A model generated the notes under the pieces. That model did no database searches. It was not told the DNA's origin and saw only the letters and a program-made list of their open reading frames with translations. From JAGWBJ01 sp964291465 (GTDB taxonomy: Bacteria > Chloroflexota > Dehalococcoidia > Lucifugimonadales > JAGWBF01), in contig OZ219942.1 in NCBI GenBank assembly GCA_964291465.2, positions 297,024-361,023 of the forward strand: a stretch of 64,000 nucleotides of DNA, in the 5' to 3' direction. The stretch's first letter is position 1, and each line of letters opens with the position of its first letter. The position numbers and the translations under genes are program-made. Of the stretch, positions 34,767-43,968 are shown piece after piece.

Positions 34767-35903
34767 TCAGCTAGCCGACGGGACCTGGTCCTTGAGTCCG
34801 AACCCGGTAACGGGCACCACCACCACGTCGTCGGGTCCGACCACGCCCTGCCTGACCAGGGACTCCAGCCCCGCGAAGGCAGCCGCCGACGTGGGCTCCA
34901 TGAACAGGCCCTCGTCCCGGGCCATGGCCCGCTGCCACCGGACGATGGACTCCTCCTCGACGGCGACGGCGGTCCCTCCCGTGGACCTGACCGTTTCCAC
35001 CGTCTGGGCTCCCCTGGGAGGCGTGCTGACTGCTATGCCGCCCGCAACGGTGGGCCGGAGGTCGTCCACGGTCCAGGGCTGCTCCCGCCACGCCGCGACC
35101 ACGGGCATGCAGGAGACGGACTGGACGGCGTGGAACCTGGGCATCCGGGGGACCGCGCCCTCCTTGACCAGCTCGGCGAACCCCCTGGCAGGCCCCACCA
35201 CCAGGGAGCCGTTCCCCGCCGGCACCACCACGTGGTCGACGGCGGCGGGCACCTCCTGGACGGCCTCGTAGGCGAAGGACTTCATGCCCTGTATGAAGTA
35301 GGGGCTCCAGTTGTGGGAAGCGTAGAAGGCCCCGCTCTCGGCCACGTACTCGCGGGCGGCGGATGTGACCCCCTCCCGCGGCCCTTCCACGGGGCGTACG
35401 TCGGCGCCGTAGAAGCCTATCTGGGATAATTTGAAGGGCGACGCGGCGGCGGGGACGAACACCGCCGCCCCCATCCCGCCCCTGGACGCATAGGCCCCCA
35501 GCGAGGCCCCCGCGTTGCCCGAGGAGTCGTCCACCGCCTCGGAGAACCCCATCTCGCGGACCATGGACAGCATGACGGCGGTGCCCCGGTCCTTGAAGGA
35601 GCCAGTGGGGTTGGCGTACTCCACCTTGGCGTACAGGCGGCGGAGGCCCAGACCCGCGCCCGCCTGCTCGAGGTGCAGACACGGGGTATTGCCCTCTCCC
35701 AGGGAGATGAGGCTGCCCTCCTCGTGAAGGGGCATCCTGTCCCACCAGCGCCACACCCCGGGAAGCCCGTCACGGGCCTCCAGCCCCCGGGGCGGCGACC
35801 GATAGCCGACGTCCAGCGGGCCGTTGCATTGGGGGCACCACAGGGCGTCCCTTGGCGCGTCCCGGGCGTCGCAGAGGCCACATATCAGGTAGGTGTGGGA
35901 CAT
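34767..35903 (-). CDS. thrC: Threonine synthase
   Basis: A 378-residue PLP enzyme that turns O-phosphohomoserine into threonine. The PLP lysine is K104 in NPTGSFKDRG. SSGNAGASLGAYA binds the phosphate and PAGNGSLVVG is the glycine-rich PLP loop. An N-terminal four-cysteine ribbon (C8, C11, C23, C26) is typical of this threonine-synthase subgroup. The start ATG lies 13 bases after a TATAAT box, so the leader is very short. It heads an operon with the barrel protein and the cupin. Confidence 0.93.
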   Translation of the reverse strand: MSHTYLICGLCDARDAPRDALWCPQCNGPLDVGYRSPPRGLEARDGLPGVWRWWDRMPLHEEGSLISLGEGNTPCLHLEQAGAGLGLRRLYAKVEYANPTGSFKDRGTAVMLSMVREMGFSEAVDDSSGNAGASLGAYASRGGMGAAVFVPAAASPFKLSQIGFYGADVRPVEGPREGVTSAAREYVAESGAFYASHNWSPYFIQGMKSFAYEAVQEVPAAVDHVVVPAGNGSLVVGPARGFAELVKEGAVPRMPRFHAVQSVSCMPVVAAWREQPWTVDDLRPTVAGGIAVSTPPRGAQTVETVRSTGGTAVAVEEESIVRWQRAMARDEGLFMEPTSAAAFAGLESLVRQGVVGPDDVVVVPVTGFGLKDQVPSAS

Positions 35904-35916
35904 GGCGTACCCGGGC

Positions 35917-35945
35917 ATTATAGCGACGGGCCCCCGGCCGCACAA
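35917..35945 (-). promoter_or_regulatory. Promoter of thrC
   Basis: On the minus strand: TTGTGC, a 17-base spacer and TATAAT, divergent from the next promoter. Confidence 0.75.
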
Positions 35946-35947
35946 GG

Positions 35948-35977
35948 TTGACCCCCCACCGGGGCGATACCTATAAT
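35948..35977 (+). promoter_or_regulatory. Promoter of the luciferase-like oxidoreductase gene
   Basis: TTGACC, an 18-base spacer and TATAAT, 32 bases before the ATG. It abuts the thrC promoter back to back. Confidence 0.8.
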
Positions 35978-36009
35978 CGTGGCCATCCAGGCGTTAGTGG
36001 AGGTGGCGC

Positions 36010-37101
36010 ATGAAGTTCGGTCTGTTCATGATGCCTGTGCACTACCCCGGCAAGGGGCTGCCCCGCACCATCAAGGAGGATATGACCACCGTCATTCTGG
36101 CCGACGAGCTGGGTCTCGACGAAGCCTGGATCGGCGAGCACTACACCATCACCTGGGAGAACCTGCCGGCCCCTGAGCTGTTCATCGCCCAGGCCCTGGC
36201 CCGGACCAGGAACATCAAGCTGGCGACGGGGGTGATACTCCTGCAGCTCCATGACCCCAAGATGCTGGCTCACCGCATGGCGATGCTGGACCACCTGGCC
36301 GAGGGCCGCTTCTACTTCGGCATCGGCACGGGAGGCGTGCCCACGGAGTTCGACTTCTTCGGCGTGGAGGAGGAGAAGAGGCACGCCCGGGCGGCGGACG
36401 TCATCGAGGCGGTGCTGAAGATATGGGAGAGCGAGGGAGACCTGGACTACCGGGGCGAGTTTCACAACGTGAGGTCCCCCGAACCCGTGCCCGAGGCCGG
36501 CCTCCGGCTCTGGATGAAGCCGTACACCCAGCCCCACCCGCCCATCGCCGTGGCCGGGGTGAGCCGCAACTCCTCCACCATCGAGTGGGCCGGGGAGCAC
36601 GGATGGATCCCCCTGAGCACCGACATCCTGCCCATCGAGGACGTCGCCACCCACTGGGACGCCTACACGCGGGGCGCGGCGAAGACGGGCAAGACCGCCG
36701 ACCGGAGGGAGTGGCGCGTCTGCCTGGACATCCACGTGGCCGAGACCACTGAGCAGGCCCGCCACGACGTCCTCGAGCACGGCATGGGGCGGACCTTCGA
36801 GCAGTACTTCTTCCCGCTCTTCAGGCGGGCGGGGATGATGGACCTGCTCAAGCCCGACCCGTCCATGCCCGACGAGGCCGTCACCGTCGAGTACCTGCTG
36901 GACAACCGCTGGGTGGTGGGAGACCCGGACCACTGCGTAAGGAAGATCCGGGAGGCGTACGACACGGTGGGCGGCTTCGGCACGATGCTCCAGCTAAGCC
37001 AGGACTGGGACCCGCCGGAGAAGGGCTGGAGGTCGCTGGAGCTGCTGGCCAAATACGTGATGCCAGAGCTGCGAGACCTGGCGCCCGAGGCGCCGGGCTA
37101 G
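36010..37101 (+). CDS. LLM-class flavin-dependent oxidoreductase
   Basis: A 363-residue luciferase-like monooxygenase (TIM barrel). It begins MKFGLFMMPVHYPGKGLPRT and has ADELGLDEAWIGEHYTI, the family pattern for the first barrel segments. IGTGGVPTEFDFFGV and the C-terminal VVGDPDHCVRKIREAYD are also typical. The cofactor could be FMN or F420. GGAGGTG precedes the ATG. Substrate unknown; relatives oxidise alkanes, sulfonates or coenzyme intermediates. Confidence 0.93.
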   Translation: MKFGLFMMPVHYPGKGLPRTIKEDMTTVILADELGLDEAWIGEHYTITWENLPAPELFIAQALARTRNIKLATGVILLQLHDPKMLAHRMAMLDHLAEGRFYFGIGTGGVPTEFDFFGVEEEKRHARAADVIEAVLKIWESEGDLDYRGEFHNVRSPEPVPEAGLRLWMKPYTQPHPPIAVAGVSRNSSTIEWAGEHGWIPLSTDILPIEDVATHWDAYTRGAAKTGKTADRREWRVCLDIHVAETTEQARHDVLEHGMGRTFEQYFFPLFRRAGMMDLLKPDPSMPDEAVTVEYLLDNRWVVGDPDHCVRKIREAYDTVGGFGTMLQLSQDWDPPEKGWRSLELLAKYVMPELRDLAPEAPG

Positions 37102-37132
37102 GGAGGCACTCCCACCGTCACAACGCTCCCGA

Positions 37133-37161
37133 TTGACACGGCCGGACCGCCCGGATAGGCT
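37133..37161 (+). promoter_or_regulatory. Promoter of the RidA-family gene
   Basis: TTGACA, a 17-base spacer and TAGGCT, about 50 bases before the ATG. Confidence 0.7.
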
Positions 37162-37211
37162 GGGGACGCGCCGCCCCGGGACCGACAACGGGGGCCGGCC
37201 GAAGGAGAGTC

Positions 37212-37610
37212 ATGGCGGAAAGGACTGCGGTCGGCGGTGGAAGGCCCATCGAGGCCCGGGCGGGCTTCTCCCGCGCCATCCGTGTCGACGGGGCCTCGGC
37301 CCACATCTTCGTATGCGGCAATGCCTCCACGAATCCCGACGGCACCATCTACGGGGCGGGGGACGCCTACGCCCAGGCGGTGCACATCCTGGACCTGATG
37401 CGCGGCTACCTGGAGCAGGTCGGAGCGTCGATGGCGGACGTGGTCCGGACGCGCATGTACGTCGTGGACCTGGCCAGCCACCACGAGGCTGTGATCAGGG
37501 CCCACGGCGAGGTGTTCGGGGACATCCGGCCCACCTCCACGCTCCTGGGCATCGAGTCGCTGATGCACCCGGACATGCTGGTGGAGATGGACGCCGACGC
37601 CATCGTCTAG
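37212..37610 (+). CDS. RidA-family protein
   Basis: A 132-residue protein of the RidA/YjgF family, which hydrolyses reactive enamines or imines. It has FSRAIRVDGASAHIFVCGNAS, VVRTRMYVVDL and the ending PDMLVEMDADAIV with the conserved glutamate. The arginine of family-type RPTSTLL is at about 100-106. AAGGAG precedes the ATG. It is the last gene before a convergent D-aminoacylase gene. Confidence 0.93.
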   Translation: MAERTAVGGGRPIEARAGFSRAIRVDGASAHIFVCGNASTNPDGTIYGAGDAYAQAVHILDLMRGYLEQVGASMADVVRTRMYVVDLASHHEAVIRAHGEVFGDIRPTSTLLGIESLMHPDMLVEMDADAIV

Positions 37611-37663
37611 TGTCCTGTCTTCGAAGTTCGTTGTACCCTCCGGCCCCTCCCAGGGTTATTGGG

Positions 37664-37750
37664 CCCTCCCTCCCCGCGCTCCGCGCGGGCAAGGAACCCC
37701 CACCCACCGGTCGACCGGCAATTGCCTGCCTGCCACGGGCAGGGGGGAGA
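37664..37750. repeat. Intergenic repeat between convergent genes, copy 1
   Basis: The core CCCTCCCTCCCCGCGCTCCG and the following CGCGGGCAAGGAA block occur again at 61797-61850. Each copy lies between the ends of two convergent genes. This copy has an extra segment of about 30 bases near its right end. The inverted CCCGCG/CGCGGG inside can form a hairpin. Confidence 0.75.
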
Positions 37751-37791
37751 CGACGGACTTATTCGACGAACCTGTGAGACGGCACACTGGC

Positions 37792-39360
37792 TCAGCCCTG
37801 ACCCCTCCGCAGGGCCCGGCCTGCCAGCGCCCCGGTGTGACGCCCCCTGTCCATGACCAGCCGCCCGTTGACCAGGACGTACTCGATGCCCGTAGAGGGC
37901 TGGCGGGGGTCCTGCCGCGTGGCGTTGGCGTTGATGGTGTCGGGGTCGAAGACCACGATGTCCGCGAAGGCCCCGTCCCGCAGGGCGCCCCGGTCGCGAA
38001 TCCCTAGGCGCTGGGCGGGGAAGGACGTCATCTTGCGGACGGCGTCCGCGAGGGACAGCCTCCTCTCCTCCCGGACCATCTCGCCCAGTATCACGGGGAA
38101 GCAGCCGTAGGCCATGGGCGGAGGATGCCCGCCGAGGAGCAGGGCGTCGCTGCCCACCATCTGCAGGGGGTGGGCTACGAAGTCGGCGATGGTAGCCGGG
38201 TCCGACACCAGGGAGAAGTAGGACACGCGGAGGTCCTCCTCCAGCAGCAGGTCGCACAGGGCGTCCACGGGGTGCTTGCCCATCATCTCGGCGACCTCCG
38301 CGATGGACCTGCCGTCGTAGACCAGGTTGTGGGGCTGCTGGAAGTAGGTCACCCACATCTCGTCCCAGGACCTGCCCCGGGGCACCACCTCCTTGCGGAG
38401 GCGGGCCCGTGCGTCGGGAGAGCGTAGCACCTCCACTAGACGGTCGGGCCCACCCTCGTGGGCCCAGTCCGGGAACAGGATGAGTATCCTGGTGCCGCCG
38501 TAGGGGTAGGGGAAGCAGTCGAAGGTGACGTCCAGCCCGCCGGCCCGGGCGCCGTCCACCAGGTCCAGCAGGCGGCGGGCCCCGCCGGGGTTCGTGACCC
38601 GACGGAACAGGTGGGTTATGTGCAGGGGGATCCCGCTGCGCTTGCCGATATCGATGGCCTCGTGGACGGGGTCCAGGTAGCGGTCCCCCAGCCGGTAGCG
38701 CATGTGGGTGTGATATATCCCGCCCATGGCGGCGGCCTCGGCCGCCAGGTCCACCAGCTCGTCGGTGTCGGCGTACCCTCCGGGCGGATAGTCCAGGCCG
38801 GTGGAGAGGCCGAAGGCGCCCTGCTCCATGGCCTCCCTCAGCAGGGACCTCATGCGGTCCTTCTGGATTGGGGAGGCGGGCCCGCTCTCCCAACCCACGG
38901 CGTCGATGCGCAGGGGCGAGTTGCCGACGATGTAGGCGATGTTGACGGCGACCTTTCCGTCGAACATGTCCAGGTACTCCGCAGTGCTGGACCACCAGTC
39001 GGGCAATTCCGGCGCTCCGTCCAGGCCCGAGTTGAGACGCACGAACCGGAGGAGGTCGTCGCGGGACCGGAAGGGGGCGTAGGAGTTGCCGTCGACGCCG
39101 ACCAGCTCGGTGGTGACGCCCTGGTGGACCTTGGCCTCGTGGGCCGGGTCGGTCAGTATCATCAGCCCCGAGTGGGCGTGCACGTCTATGAACCCGGGGC
39201 ACACGACCTTGCCCGAGGCGTCGAGGACCCGGGAGGCCTGGACTCCCGACACGTCTCCCCGAAGCAGCCTCACCCGGTCCCCCTCCACACCCACCGCGCC
39301 GTAGAACCCGGGGTTGCCGCTGCCGTCGATCACCAGCCCACCAGTAATCAGCAAGTCCAT
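37792..39360 (-). CDS. N-acyl-D-amino-acid deacylase family amidohydrolase
   Basis: A 522-residue amidohydrolase of the D-aminoacylase type. The N-terminus is DLLITGGLVIDGSGNPG, and the metal motif is CPGFIDVHAHSG. VHQGVTTELVGVDG, GLDYPPGGYADTDEL and ITHLFRR supply further ligand regions. The C-terminal DRGALRDGAFADIVVFDPDT and the return beta-sandwich are normal. Probably acts on N-acyl-D-amino acids or related amides. The start is the ATG at the family N-terminus. Confidence 0.92.
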   Translation of the reverse strand: MDLLITGGLVIDGSGNPGFYGAVGVEGDRVRLLRGDVSGVQASRVLDASGKVVCPGFIDVHAHSGLMILTDPAHEAKVHQGVTTELVGVDGNSYAPFRSRDDLLRFVRLNSGLDGAPELPDWWSSTAEYLDMFDGKVAVNIAYIVGNSPLRIDAVGWESGPASPIQKDRMRSLLREAMEQGAFGLSTGLDYPPGGYADTDELVDLAAEAAAMGGIYHTHMRYRLGDRYLDPVHEAIDIGKRSGIPLHITHLFRRVTNPGGARRLLDLVDGARAGGLDVTFDCFPYPYGGTRILILFPDWAHEGGPDRLVEVLRSPDARARLRKEVVPRGRSWDEMWVTYFQQPHNLVYDGRSIAEVAEMMGKHPVDALCDLLLEEDLRVSYFSLVSDPATIADFVAHPLQMVGSDALLLGGHPPPMAYGCFPVILGEMVREERRLSLADAVRKMTSFPAQRLGIRDRGALRDGAFADIVVFDPDTINANATRQDPRQPSTGIEYVLVNGRLVMDRGRHTGALAGRALRRGQG

Positions 39361-39434
39361 GGGACGCTCCTTTTGGCCGCCTGGCTGCTCCACGGCCCCC
39401 GCCCGCCAGCGGGGCGTGAGGCCGAGACGCTTCC

Positions 39435-41054
39435 CTAGTCCACCACCGCCAGCCCGCCCCGGCCCCTGGGGTCGGCGGCGCCTCCCAGCCGGCCGGTGGC
39501 CGGGTCCGCCGCCGCCACGTGGACCAGGGAGAAGAAGGGGTCGTAGCTGTACCCGCTCTTGGAGACCGTGTGGCCCATGGCCTCCAGCTCGTCTTTGACG
39601 CCGAAGTACGCCCTGGCCTCCACGTCCACCTGGCCTCCCTCGCAGTGGATGCGGGGCGCCGAGACGGCCTCGGTGGGCGACATGCCGAAGTCCACCATGT
39701 TCACGACGGCCTGCAGGACTCCCGTGGGTATCTTGGTCGCCCCCGGCGCTCCCACCACGGCCCAGGGGCGCCCGTCCCGGAAGACTATGGTGGGGGTCAT
39801 GGCGCTGATCCTGGCCTTGCCGGGAGCTATGGAGAAGGGCCGCCCCGGCTGGGGGTCGAACATGTGCATGGCGTTGTTGAACATGAAGCCCAGCCCGTCG
39901 ACGACCACGCCCGACGCCGGCGTTGCCAGGGTGTGGGTCAGGGCTGCGGCGGTGCCTTCGGCGTCGATGGCCGAAACGGTGGTCGTGTGCTGGGACTCCA
40001 CGCCCCCGGCCGTCACGTCGAAGGGCTCACGGGCGTCGATCCTACGCCTCCACTCCGCCGCCCGCCGGGACGACAGGAACACCTCGTCGACGGGCACCTC
40101 CTGGAATGCGGGGTCGCCAAGGTGCCGGGCCCGGTCCGCGAAGGACGCCTTCTGGGCCAGGGCCATGAGGTCCAGGAAACCCGCCGTACCGGACCCCATG
40201 TCGGCCAGGTCATAGCCCTCCAGGATGCGCAGGGCCTGGGCCACCTGGACCCCGCTGGAGGGCGGGGGCACTCCCGCGACGACGTGGCCCCGGTAGTCGA
40301 CGTTCACGGTCTTGTCGACCCCCACCCTGTACCGGGCCAGGTCCTCCCTGGAGAGGAGGCCGCCGTTGGCGGCGAAATCGTCGGCTATCCTGCCGGCCAT
40401 CCACCCCGTGTACAGTACGCCCGGGCCCTTCTCAGCGATCTCCCCGAGAGCCCGGGCGTAGTCGGGGTTGCGCAGCACCTGGCCCTGGGCCCGGGGTTGG
40501 CCGTCGCCGCCGACGTATATCCTGCGGGACGCCTCGGTAGCGGAGAGCACGTCCAACATGGAGGAGGTGCCGGGCTGGGTCGGGGGACGCCGCCACAGGT
40601 CCGCAAGCTCGCCGGGGACCGGGAACCCCTCCTCCAGCAGCCGGATGGCGGGCTGGGCCAGCTCGGCCCAGGGCAGGGAGCCGTACCGCCGGTGGGCCTC
40701 CCACAGGCCCAGGACGGTGCCGGGGCAGGCCACGGACAGGTGCCCGATCTCGTTTACGCGGCCCTCCATCTCCCACTGGTCGAAGCGGAGCTTCCGCTTC
40801 ACCTTGTCGACGAACATGTCCGGTGCCGCCCCCAGGGGCGCGCGGCCCAGGAACTCCAGGGCCACGTGGTCTCCCGATGGAGCGTGGTACACCTGCATGA
40901 CACCGAACCCGCCGATGCCGCACATCTGGGGGTCAACGGCGAACTGGGCAAAGCCCGTGGCGATGGCCGCATCCACGGCGTTGCCCCCGGCCAGGAGCGT
41001 GCGGCGCCCTACCTCCGCGGCCTCGGGCTGGGGACATGCCACCACACCTCTCAT
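39435..41054 (-). CDS. Gamma-glutamyltransferase family protein
   Basis: A 539-residue Ntn-type enzyme of the GGT family. The precursor is cut before the nucleophile threonine, probably T357 in SQHTTTVSAIDAEG. GGNAVDAAIATGFAQFAVDP near the N-terminus and PPPSSGVQVAQAL are characteristic. No signal peptide is visible, so it may act in the cytoplasm, unlike periplasmic GGT. It can transfer or hydrolyse gamma-glutamyl groups from glutathione-like compounds. The upstream extension is not supported. Confidence 0.9.
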   Translation of the reverse strand: MRGVVACPQPEAAEVGRRTLLAGGNAVDAAIATGFAQFAVDPQMCGIGGFGVMQVYHAPSGDHVALEFLGRAPLGAAPDMFVDKVKRKLRFDQWEMEGRVNEIGHLSVACPGTVLGLWEAHRRYGSLPWAELAQPAIRLLEEGFPVPGELADLWRRPPTQPGTSSMLDVLSATEASRRIYVGGDGQPRAQGQVLRNPDYARALGEIAEKGPGVLYTGWMAGRIADDFAANGGLLSREDLARYRVGVDKTVNVDYRGHVVAGVPPPSSGVQVAQALRILEGYDLADMGSGTAGFLDLMALAQKASFADRARHLGDPAFQEVPVDEVFLSSRRAAEWRRRIDAREPFDVTAGGVESQHTTTVSAIDAEGTAAALTHTLATPASGVVVDGLGFMFNNAMHMFDPQPGRPFSIAPGKARISAMTPTIVFRDGRPWAVVGAPGATKIPTGVLQAVVNMVDFGMSPTEAVSAPRIHCEGGQVDVEARAYFGVKDELEAMGHTVSKSGYSYDPFFSLVHVAAADPATGRLGGAADPRGRGGLAVVD

Positions 41055-41165
41055 ATCATGGTCCTCCTCTGTTTGGGTGAGAAGCGCCGATGAATGGGCC
41101 GCCCGACCGGCCCAAGACCGCCTCCGGGGCCGACTGCGCCGTCCTCTCCCGTCCCGGGAACAGGC

Positions 41166-41190
41166 GGGCCCCGGCGTTCTGCCGGGGCCC
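41166..41190 (-). terminator. Strong hairpin downstream of the tRNA genes
   Basis: GGGCCCCGGC and GCCGGGGCCC form a perfect ten-pair stem with a five-base loop, 18 bases past tRNA-Arg. The following sequence is not T-rich, so termination may be inefficient or Rho-assisted. Confidence 0.55.
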
Positions 41191-41207
41191 TGGGAACCTA
41201 CGGGAAG

Positions 41208-41283
41208 TGGCGCGCCCGGCAGGACTCGAACCCGCAACCACTGGGTCCGAAGCCCAGTGCTCTATCCATTGAGCTACGGGCGC
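41208..41283 (-). tRNA. tRNA-Arg (anticodon TCG)
   Basis: A complete 73-base cloverleaf plus encoded CCA. The acceptor is GCGCCCG paired with CGGGCGC. The anticodon stem-loop CTGGG-CTTCGGA-CCCAG gives anticodon TCG, which reads CGA and probably CGG. The T arm is GCGGG-TTCGAGT-CCTGC. Confidence 0.96.
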
Positions 41284-41324
41284 CCGATATTTGAACGCGG
41301 CTCCGTCGCCCGGGGGGTTGTGGA

Positions 41325-41401
41325 TGGGGTGAGCGGTGGGATTCGAACCCACGATCTCCTGGGCCACAGCCAGGCGCCTTGGACCACTTGGCTACGCTCA
41401 C
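41325..41401 (-). tRNA. tRNA-His (anticodon GTG)
   Basis: A cloverleaf with acceptor GTGAGCG/CGCTCAC, anticodon loop CTGTGGC giving GTG, T arm GTGGG-TTCGAAT-CCCAC and encoded CCA. The genomic base before the acceptor is G, the G-1 needed by HisRS. It lies 41 bases upstream of tRNA-Arg, probably in one transcript. Confidence 0.97.
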
Positions 41402-41432
41402 CATGGGCTCGCCGGAGCCGCGCTCCATTTCG

Positions 41433-41461
41433 AGTCTAAGGCAAAGCACCCACGTAGTCAA
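41433..41461 (-). promoter_or_regulatory. Promoter of the tRNA-His/tRNA-Arg transcript
   Basis: On the minus strand: TTGACT, a 17-base spacer and TAGACT, about 30 bases before tRNA-His. Confidence 0.7.
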
Positions 41462-41521
41462 CAGAACGGGCCGTCCGCATGGCCGGTCCGGGAGGGGCGG
41501 GGGGTGGTCGATGTACGGCCG

Positions 41522-43033
41522 CTACCCCCGCCGGCCCAGCTTCATGGCCAGGTCGACCAGCGTGCGGGTGGGCACGCCGGTGCCCCCCTTGACCAGGTAC
41601 CCCTTCTCCTTGGAGCTGAAGTAGGTGCCGGCGATGTCCAGGTGGGCCCATGGCGTGTCCTCGGCGAACTCGGCCAGGAACTGGCCGGCGGTGAGGGAGC
41701 CCGCGGCCCGTCCCCCGGTGTTCTTGATGTCCGCCACGTTGCTCCTGATCTGCTCCCTGTAGTCGTCGTACAGGGGGAGCTGCCATATCCTCTCTCCCGA
41801 GGATGCGCCGGACTCGATGACCTGGTCGACGAGCTCCTGGTCGTTTCCCATGACGCCGCTGCAGGCGTTGCCCAGGGCCACGACCACGGCCCCGGTGAGG
41901 GTGGCGACGTCCACCAGCCGCGTGACTCCCTTCTGCCGGGCGTAGCAGAGGGCATCGGCCAGTACCAGCCGGCCCTCGGCGTCGGTGTTTATGACCTCGA
42001 TGGTCTTGCCACTCATGCTCTTGACCACGTCTCCCGGACGTTGGGCGGAGCCGCCGGGCATGTTCTCGGTGGCCGCCACCATTCCCACCACGTTGATCCT
42101 GGGCTTCAGGCGCCCGATGGCCTTCATCGCGCCGATGACCGAGGCGCCGCCGGCCATGTCGCCCTTCATGTCCTCCATGCCCCCGGCGGGCTTCAGGGAG
42201 ATGCCCCCGGTGTCGAAGGTGATGCCCTTTCCGATGAGCCCCAGGTTGTTGGAGGGGTTGTCCGGGTCGCCCCGGTACTCCAGCACGATGAGCTTGGGCG
42301 GCTGATCGCTGCCCCTGGCCACGCCCATGAAGGCGCCCATGCCCATCTCTTCCATCTGCGCCCGGTCCAGGACCTCGAGATCGAGCCCCTCCTCGTCGGC
42401 CACCTGGGCCGCTATCTCGGCCATCCGGGTGGGAGTCATGACGTTGGCGGGCTCGTTCACCATGTCCCGGGCCATGATGGCGACCTGGGACAGGACGCGC
42501 CCCTTCTCGACGCCCTCGGCCAGCGACGCCGCCTTGCCCTGGTCCTGCTCCACGATGGACAGCTCCTCCAAGCCGTCGGAGCCGTCGTCGTCGCTGGTGA
42601 CGTAGTTGCGGAACCGGTAGAGGCCCAGGGTTGCGCCCTCGGCTATCGCCTGGCCCGAGTCGGCCGGGTCCATTCCCCCTATCCCGGCCCCGTGGGCGAT
42701 GGTTGCGGCCTGGGTTATGCCCAGCCGGCGAAGCCGCCGGCAGGCCGCAGCCGTCGTCTCTCGCACGGTATCCCGGGTGAAGCTCTCGGATTTGCCCAGC
42801 CCGGCCACCAGGACCCTGGAGGGGCCTATCCTGCCGAAGGTGTGGATGATGGTGATCTCGCCCTTCTTGCCCTTTATCTCACCCTCGTCGATGAGCTGGG
42901 TTATGGCGCCGTCCAGGGCCCGGTCCACCGCTCCCGTGGCGCCCCCCGGCGCCTTGACACCGTCGAAGAGGTTGACTATCAACGCCGGCACCTTGGTCCT
43001 GGTGACGTCGCCCCGCACTACCTTGATGTCCAT
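41522..43033 (-). CDS. pepA: Leucyl aminopeptidase (M17 family)
   Basis: A 503-residue cytosolic aminopeptidase, hexameric in the family. The metal and catalytic residues can be placed: K269, D274 (GKGITFDTGG), K281, D292, then D351, E353 and R355 in the signature NTDAEGRL. The N-terminal domain (1-170) is the usual macro-like domain. Length is normal. It may contribute to peptide and glutathione turnover together with the nearby GGT-family protein. Confidence 0.96.
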   Translation of the reverse strand: MDIKVVRGDVTRTKVPALIVNLFDGVKAPGGATGAVDRALDGAITQLIDEGEIKGKKGEITIIHTFGRIGPSRVLVAGLGKSESFTRDTVRETTAAACRRLRRLGITQAATIAHGAGIGGMDPADSGQAIAEGATLGLYRFRNYVTSDDDGSDGLEELSIVEQDQGKAASLAEGVEKGRVLSQVAIMARDMVNEPANVMTPTRMAEIAAQVADEEGLDLEVLDRAQMEEMGMGAFMGVARGSDQPPKLIVLEYRGDPDNPSNNLGLIGKGITFDTGGISLKPAGGMEDMKGDMAGGASVIGAMKAIGRLKPRINVVGMVAATENMPGGSAQRPGDVVKSMSGKTIEVINTDAEGRLVLADALCYARQKGVTRLVDVATLTGAVVVALGNACSGVMGNDQELVDQVIESGASSGERIWQLPLYDDYREQIRSNVADIKNTGGRAAGSLTAGQFLAEFAEDTPWAHLDIAGTYFSSKEKGYLVKGGTGVPTRTLVDLAMKLGRRG

Positions 43034-43101
43034 GTCGCCTCCTTACGCCTGCTTGCCCTATCGATGTTCCGGCGGGCTCCCCCAACCGGGCGGGCCGCCG
43101 T

Positions 43102-43968
43102 CTAAGGGTCGCTGTAGAACGCGAGGCCCAGCAGCCCCGGCCCCAGGTGGGCCCCCATGACGGGAGTGAACTCGCTGACGAATACCTCCCGGCAGTCGAA
43201 CCGGTCCCGCACCCGGCGGCACAGATCATCGGCGTCTTCGGCCGCCTGAGCGTGCATGACCGTCGCGTGGACAGGCCGTTGGCCGACCCGCTTTTCCATC
43301 ACGTCCACCAGTCGCTCCATGGCCCGTCCCCGGGACCGGGGCCGTTCCAGCATCCTGGCTTCTCCCAGCCTGAGCTCCGTCAGGGGCCTGATCCCCAGCA
43401 GGGAGCCGGCCAGGGCCACAAGCCTGGGGACCCTTCCGCTCCTGCGCACGTAGTCCAGGGTATCCAGGAAGGCCAGCAGGTTCACTTTGGGCACCAGGCC
43501 GTGCACCACCGAAAGGACGCCCTCCAGGTCCGCCCCGGCGTCGGCGGCCCGGGCGGCCTCCAGGGCGATGAGACCCTCGGCCCCCGCGGCCGTCCTGCTG
43601 TCCACGACCCTGATGACGGATCCGGGCATCTCCTGCCCGGCCGCCAGGGCCGCCTGGCAGGCCGACGAGTAGGTGGAGCTGAAGTTCGAGGCCAGGGTGA
43701 TGCAGACGGTGCTGCCGGCGGAGCGCGCCGCGGACCGGAAGGCGTCCAGGAACCCGGCGAAGCCGGGGGACGACGTCGTCGGTATGCCGGAGCCGTTGCG
43801 CAGGAGATGGTAGAACTCGTCCGGGCGAATGTCCACACCGTCCCTGAAGGTGCGGTCCCCGATCACCAGCTCGTGGGGGACGACCCGGATGCGCCAGCGG
43901 TCAAGGAGCTCGCCGGGAAGGCTGCTGCTGCTGTCTACTACGACCGCTACCTTGCGTTGGTGAACCAA
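43102..43968 (-). CDS. DegV family fatty-acid-binding protein
   Basis: A 288-residue DegV protein (FakB-like). It begins RKVAVVVDSSSSLP. The lipid headgroup pocket is marked by PTTSSPGF and IRVVDSRTAAGAEGL. These proteins bind fatty acids and, with FakA kinase, feed exogenous acids into lipids. No fakA is visible. The start is probably TTG at 43968, which overlaps the upstream membrane-protein gene by 22 bases; no ATG is close. Confidence 0.88.
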   Translation of the reverse strand: MVHQRKVAVVVDSSSSLPGELLDRWRIRVVPHELVIGDRTFRDGVDIRPDEFYHLLRNGSGIPTTSSPGFAGFLDAFRSAARSAGSTVCITLASNFSSTYSSACQAALAAGQEMPGSVIRVVDSRTAAGAEGLIALEAARAADAGADLEGVLSVVHGLVPKVNLLAFLDTLDYVRRSGRVPRLVALAGSLLGIRPLTELRLGEARMLERPRSRGRAMERLVDVMEKRVGQRPVHATVMHAQAAEDADDLCRRVRDRFDCREVFVSEFTPVMGAHLGPGLLGLAFYSDP

